DNA from: UBA1444 sp964601085 | GTDB taxonomy: Bacteria; Bacillota; Negativicutes; UBA1444 | DNA length: 64,000 nt | Direction of reading: 5' to 3' | Assembly: GCA_964601085.1 (NCBI GenBank) | Contig: CAZRLN010000002.1 | Location: 62,001 to 126,000 of the forward strand | Shown: piece after piece, positions 61,085 through 64,000 of the stretch | Position numbering within the stretch: the stretch's first letter is position 1 | Layout of the letters: each line of letters begins with the position of its first letter | The notes under the pieces: model-generated | Databases searched by the model: none | Seen by the model: the letters and a program-made list of their open reading frames with translations, nothing else | What the model was told of the DNA's origin: nothing | Position numbers and translations under genes: made by a program

Positions 61085-62127
61085 CGAACCCCTCCTTTTC
61101 CAGTTCTCTGCCGCAATTGGCCGCAAGCCGCTTCAATGTCCGCGCCCATCTCCTTACGGACGGTCACGGTAATTCTTCGCACTTTTAGCATATCCTCGAA
61201 CCGTTCAATTCGTTCCGGCGTGGAACGCTGTAGCCCGCTTTCCGGCACAGGGTTTAACGGAATCAGGTTTACCGCCGCCAGCTTGCCGCGCAACAAATTC
61301 GCCAGTTCCTTGGCGTGCTCCGGGCTATCATTTACGCCATTGATCAACGCATATTCAAAAGTGACCCGACGTTTGGTTGTCAGGGCGTATTCGTTGGCAG
61401 CCGCCATCAGTTCCGGCACGGAATACTTCCGGCTAATCGGCATAACCCGGGAACGAATTTCGTCGTTTGGGGCATGGAGCGAAATGGATAAAGTTACCGG
61501 CAGGCCCTGCTCCTGCAATTTCCGAATGCCTGGCACCACGCCACAAGTGGACACCGTGAAAGAACGATATCCCATGTCCAAAATATACGGTTCATGGCAA
61601 AGGCGCATGAACCGCAGTACTTCGTCCAGGTTCATCAACGGTTCGCCGCCGCCCATGATTACTACGGAAGTGATTCGCTGTCCTTCCCCCAAAGCCTTCT
61701 GCGCATGCTGAACTTGCGCCAGAATTTCGCCGCCGGTCAGATTCCGTTCCAGTCCGGACAGTGTGGAAGCGCAAAACTTGCATCCCATCGCGCAACCGAC
61801 TTGCGTGGAAACACAGACGCTGTTGCCATAGGGCTGGCGCATCAGAACCGTTTCCACGGCGGCTTCATCTTTGAATTTCAGTAAAAACTTGGTGGTTTTC
61901 CCGTCCGCAGAATTCCGTACCGCCGCTTCTTCAGGAATAGCCGCGCTGAAACTGCCCAAAAGGGCGGAACGAACTTCCTTCGGCAAGTTGGTCATTTGCG
62001 AAAAATCATGGATTCCGCGTTTGTACATCCATTCGGCAACCTGTGAAGCCCGATATTTTTCAATGCCAATCTTCTCGAATTCATAAGCGATTTCATCGAT
62101 AAACAGTCCGTATAAATTCATTTTCAT
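61081..62127 (-). CDS. rlmN: 23S rRNA/tRNA adenine-C2 methyltransferase RlmN
   Basis: A 348-residue radical-SAM methyltransferase acting on A2503 of 23S rRNA and A37 of some tRNAs. CAMGCKFC is the iron-sulfur motif; VSTQVG, MGGGEPL and the two catalytic cysteines (including FTVSTCGVV) are present. ATG 62127 begins just after the rsmB stop; the TTG at 62142 is too close to GGAAGGTG. Confidence 0.95.
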   Translation of the reverse strand: MKMNLYGLFIDEIAYEFEKIGIEKYRASQVAEWMYKRGIHDFSQMTNLPKEVRSALLGSFSAAIPEEAAVRNSADGKTTKFLLKFKDEAAVETVLMRQPYGNSVCVSTQVGCAMGCKFCASTLSGLERNLTGGEILAQVQHAQKALGEGQRITSVVIMGGGEPLMNLDEVLRFMRLCHEPYILDMGYRSFTVSTCGVVPGIRKLQEQGLPVTLSISLHAPNDEIRSRVMPISRKYSVPELMAAANEYALTTKRRVTFEYALINGVNDSPEHAKELANLLRGKLAAVNLIPLNPVPESGLQRSTPERIERFEDMLKVRRITVTVRKEMGADIEAACGQLRQRTGKGGVR

Positions 62128-62128
62128 T

Positions 62129-63484
62129 TTATATTGCAACACCTTCCGCTTTTCGCGTCATTCGGGCGATAAAAAACCCATCCGTTCCATCTCTCTGTGG
62201 CCATAGGGTAACCATCGTTTCCGGACGGGGCTGCGGCAAAAAGCTGCCGGCATCGTCCAGAGCGAATTCGGGATGGTCTGCCAGAAATTGCCGGACCACC
62301 GCTTCATTTTCGGCCTCTTCCAACGTACAGGTGCTGTATACGAGAACCCCGCCAACCTTTACACACTGTGCGGCGCTGGCGAGGATCCGCTTCTGAATTT
62401 GCGGCAAGTCCGTGAGAGAAGATTCCTTGCGCCAGCGGGCATCCGGCCGGCGGCGCAACACTCCCAGTCCGGAACACGGCGCATCGACCAGCACCCGATC
62501 AGCCTGCCTGGCATAAGAAAGATGCAATTCCGTTGCGTCCAACTGTTTTGCTTCAATAATGCTCAAACCCAGCCGGCGTTGGTTCTCTTCAATGAGAGCG
62601 ATCTTATGGGGATGAATATCCAAGGCCAGCACGCGTCCGGCATTTTGCATCAGCGTTGCCAGATGCGTACTTTTTCCGCCCGGTGCGGCGCAGGCATCGA
62701 TAATGAATTCTCCCGGCTGCGGCGCTACGATGTGTCCGACGAGCATGGAGCTCTCATCCTGCGCCTGACACAATCCTTTCCGCAAAAACCGCAAAGGATC
62801 GTCCCCCGGTTGGCGGCATACGATTCCTTCCGGGGCCCAGGCGGATACTTCCGCTTCCGCTCCGGATTCAATCATTTTTTGCAGCAAGTCTTCCCGGGAG
62901 ATCCGCAACGTGTTGGTACGAAGGGAAAGTGGCGGAGTGGAGTTGTTAAATCGGCAAAGCGCCTGTGTTTCTTCGACTCCCAATCGATCTAGCCAGCGTC
63001 GGACCAACCATTCGGGATGGAGTTCCCGCAATGCGATATGTCGCACCGGATCTTTGGCGAGACTGGGATAGCGAACTTTTTCCGGTTCCCGCAGGGCGGA
63101 ACGCAGTACAGCGTTAACAAATCCGCTGGCGCCAGGGTGAGCAAAAGCTTTGGCTAAATTCACCGATTCGTTGACAGCGGCGGAATCCGGCACCCGGTCC
63201 AGAAAATATAGTTGATAGATACCCAGACGCAAGATGTTCACTACCAGCGCATCCGTCTGCGATAAAGGCTTTTTCACATAATGGCCCAAAATCCAGTCCA
63301 ACGTACCACAGGCTTTCACCGTGCCATAAACCAGTTCTGTTGCAAAACGCCGGTCCAACGGAGTTAGTTTCGATTCGTTCAAGCGTTTGGATAAGGAAAG
63401 GTTTGCATAGGCTCCGGCCTGAAATATGTCCTGCAATACAGCCAAGGCCAGTGAGCGTGAGGTATGGCCGAGTTTGACGCTCAT
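62129..63484 (-). CDS. rsmB: 16S rRNA m5C967 methyltransferase RsmB
   Basis: A 451-residue protein with an N-terminal NusB-like domain (about 1-140) and a C-terminal m5C-methyltransferase domain: DACAAPGGKSTHLA, VDAPCSGLGVLRRRPD and VYSTCTLE with the two catalytic cysteines. ATG 63484 overlaps the DUF116 stop. Confidence 0.96.
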   Translation of the reverse strand: MSVKLGHTSRSLALAVLQDIFQAGAYANLSLSKRLNESKLTPLDRRFATELVYGTVKACGTLDWILGHYVKKPLSQTDALVVNILRLGIYQLYFLDRVPDSAAVNESVNLAKAFAHPGASGFVNAVLRSALREPEKVRYPSLAKDPVRHIALRELHPEWLVRRWLDRLGVEETQALCRFNNSTPPLSLRTNTLRISREDLLQKMIESGAEAEVSAWAPEGIVCRQPGDDPLRFLRKGLCQAQDESSMLVGHIVAPQPGEFIIDACAAPGGKSTHLATLMQNAGRVLALDIHPHKIALIEENQRRLGLSIIEAKQLDATELHLSYARQADRVLVDAPCSGLGVLRRRPDARWRKESSLTDLPQIQKRILASAAQCVKVGGVLVYSTCTLEEAENEAVVRQFLADHPEFALDDAGSFLPQPRPETMVTLWPQRDGTDGFFIARMTRKAEGVAI

Positions 63485-64000
63485 GAAACTTTCACTTCCC
63501 GAATTTCCACCATATCTTGCAATATAGCGTCAACTTGTTCGATATCGATCCGGGTATTGAAGCACGGTCCAAATGGGCGCTGGTTCAGAACCCCAATAAC
63601 CGGCAACGGAAAGACGTCCTGAATCCCACTGGTTAAATCGCGCTCACAGGCGATGGCCAGTACGGCTTGGGGACGCAGATTCTTCAATACATTTCGCGCC
63701 AATGTGCCGCCGGTGACAACCGCCAGATTTACCCCATATTTCTCCGTCAGGTTGAGAAGATCATTCACCGGACATTGTCCGCAACGTTTGCAGTTATTCA
63801 CATTCCGGGTAATTTTATGGGGGCAGGTATCTTTTTGAATGCAGTGCGGGCTCAGGATGAGCAGACGTTCCGGTCTGACCTTTACAAGCTTTTGCCGCAC
63901 CAGATGATTGCTGACTTCAATGAAAGAGCGTTCCACCGTTTCCTTCTCAATATCCAGAAGTTTGCCAATCCGAATCGCCATCGGAAAAAACAGATTGATG
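63481..64000 (-). CDS. DUF116 domain protein (5' end outside the window)
   Basis: The frame stays open to the right edge, so the N-terminus, normally with a membrane segment, is missing. The visible ~170 residues have RSFIEVSNHLV, LSPHCIQKDTCPHKI, then CKRCGQCPV, a cysteine-rich metal-site candidate, and VVTGGTLARN. The family is usual upstream of rsmB in Firmicutes (fmt-DUF116-rsmB) but its function is unknown. Confidence 0.88.
   Translation of the reverse strand, partial: INLFFPMAIRIGKLLDIEKETVERSFIEVSNHLVRQKLVKVRPERLLILSPHCIQKDTCPHKITRNVNNCKRCGQCPVNDLLNLTEKYGVNLAVVTGGTLARNVLKNLRPQAVLAIACERDLTSGIQDVFPLPVIGVLNQRPFGPCFNTRIDIEQVDAILQDMVEIREVKVS

Noticed and set aside
1..64000. CRISPR arrays, insertion sequences, prophage, tRNA or rRNA genes
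   Set aside because: No regularly spaced repeats, transposase or phage proteins, or structural RNA genes were seen on either strand.

Overview
The window looks like chromosomal backbone of a diderm Firmicute, most probably class Negativicutes (Sporomusaceae/Selenomonadales-like). Firmicute features are miaA-hfq-hflX, LexA boxes of the Bacillus GAAC-N4-GTTC type, a YneA-like LysM protein, an FMN riboswitch over ribDE-BA-H, and rsmB-rlmN-prkC-rsgA-rpe. Outer-membrane features are a TolC-type protein, an RND pump and an LptA/OstA-like periplasmic protein. Two 2-oxoacid:ferredoxin oxidoreductases, an NfnAB-like pair, PduL and a PPi-type phosphofructokinase point to a strict anaerobe. No rRNA, tRNA, CRISPR array or insertion sequence was seen. 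The genus cannot be fixed from the sequence alone.

Layout. 1-5958 (+): end of an RsmJ-like methyltransferase, miaA, hfq, hflX, a YnbB-type PLP protein, a small membrane protein and a VanW protein. 6072-8257: divergent SOS pair lexA/yneA-like sharing three LexA boxes, then a zinc-ribbon membrane protein. 8412-12156 (-): PPi-type phosphofructokinase, DUF4349 lipoprotein, RDD protein, PHP hydrolase. 12337-18074 (-): aminotransferase, ASCH protein, PduL, IclR regulator and a four-subunit 2-oxoacid:ferredoxin oxidoreductase. 18237-33161 (-): about 15 kb of tightly packed genes from psd to the nfnB terminator, covering psd, pssA, a glycosyltransferase, queD, queE, surE, iorAB, a HAD phosphatase, mtnP, mtnA, ahcY, a class II aldolase, an MTA/SAH deaminase and nfnAB. 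33260-35466 (-): guaB and tagA-like. 35645-41369: polyphosphate locus (degenerate Ppx-HD, ppk1, sixA, convergent CYTH-CHAD). 41468-45386: tautomerase, recG, LysR, two tiny genes and rpmB. 45490-50102 (-): riboflavin operon under an FMN riboswitch, with hslO at its end. 50127-57600 (-): LptA-like, TolC, a small unknown, RND permease and an adaptor gene with an in-frame stop, under a TetR regulator with matching operators. 57700-64000 (-): rpe, rsgA, PASTA kinase, rlmN, rsmB and a DUF116 protein cut by the window edge.

How it fits together. mtnP, mtnA, aldolase, deaminase and ahcY together can dispose of or recycle all three nucleoside by-products of S-adenosylmethionine (MTA, 5'-deoxyadenosine, SAH), by a route resembling the DHAP shunt. 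The aminotransferase, Kor and PduL block could turn amino acids into acyl-CoA and acyl phosphate, with IorAB and NfnAB handling reduced ferredoxin. The points most worth checking are the SAM by-product cluster, the nonsense codon in the RND adaptor, the degenerate Ppx-HD beside ppk1, the non-AUG start implied for TolC, and the two tiny genes at 44816-45067.
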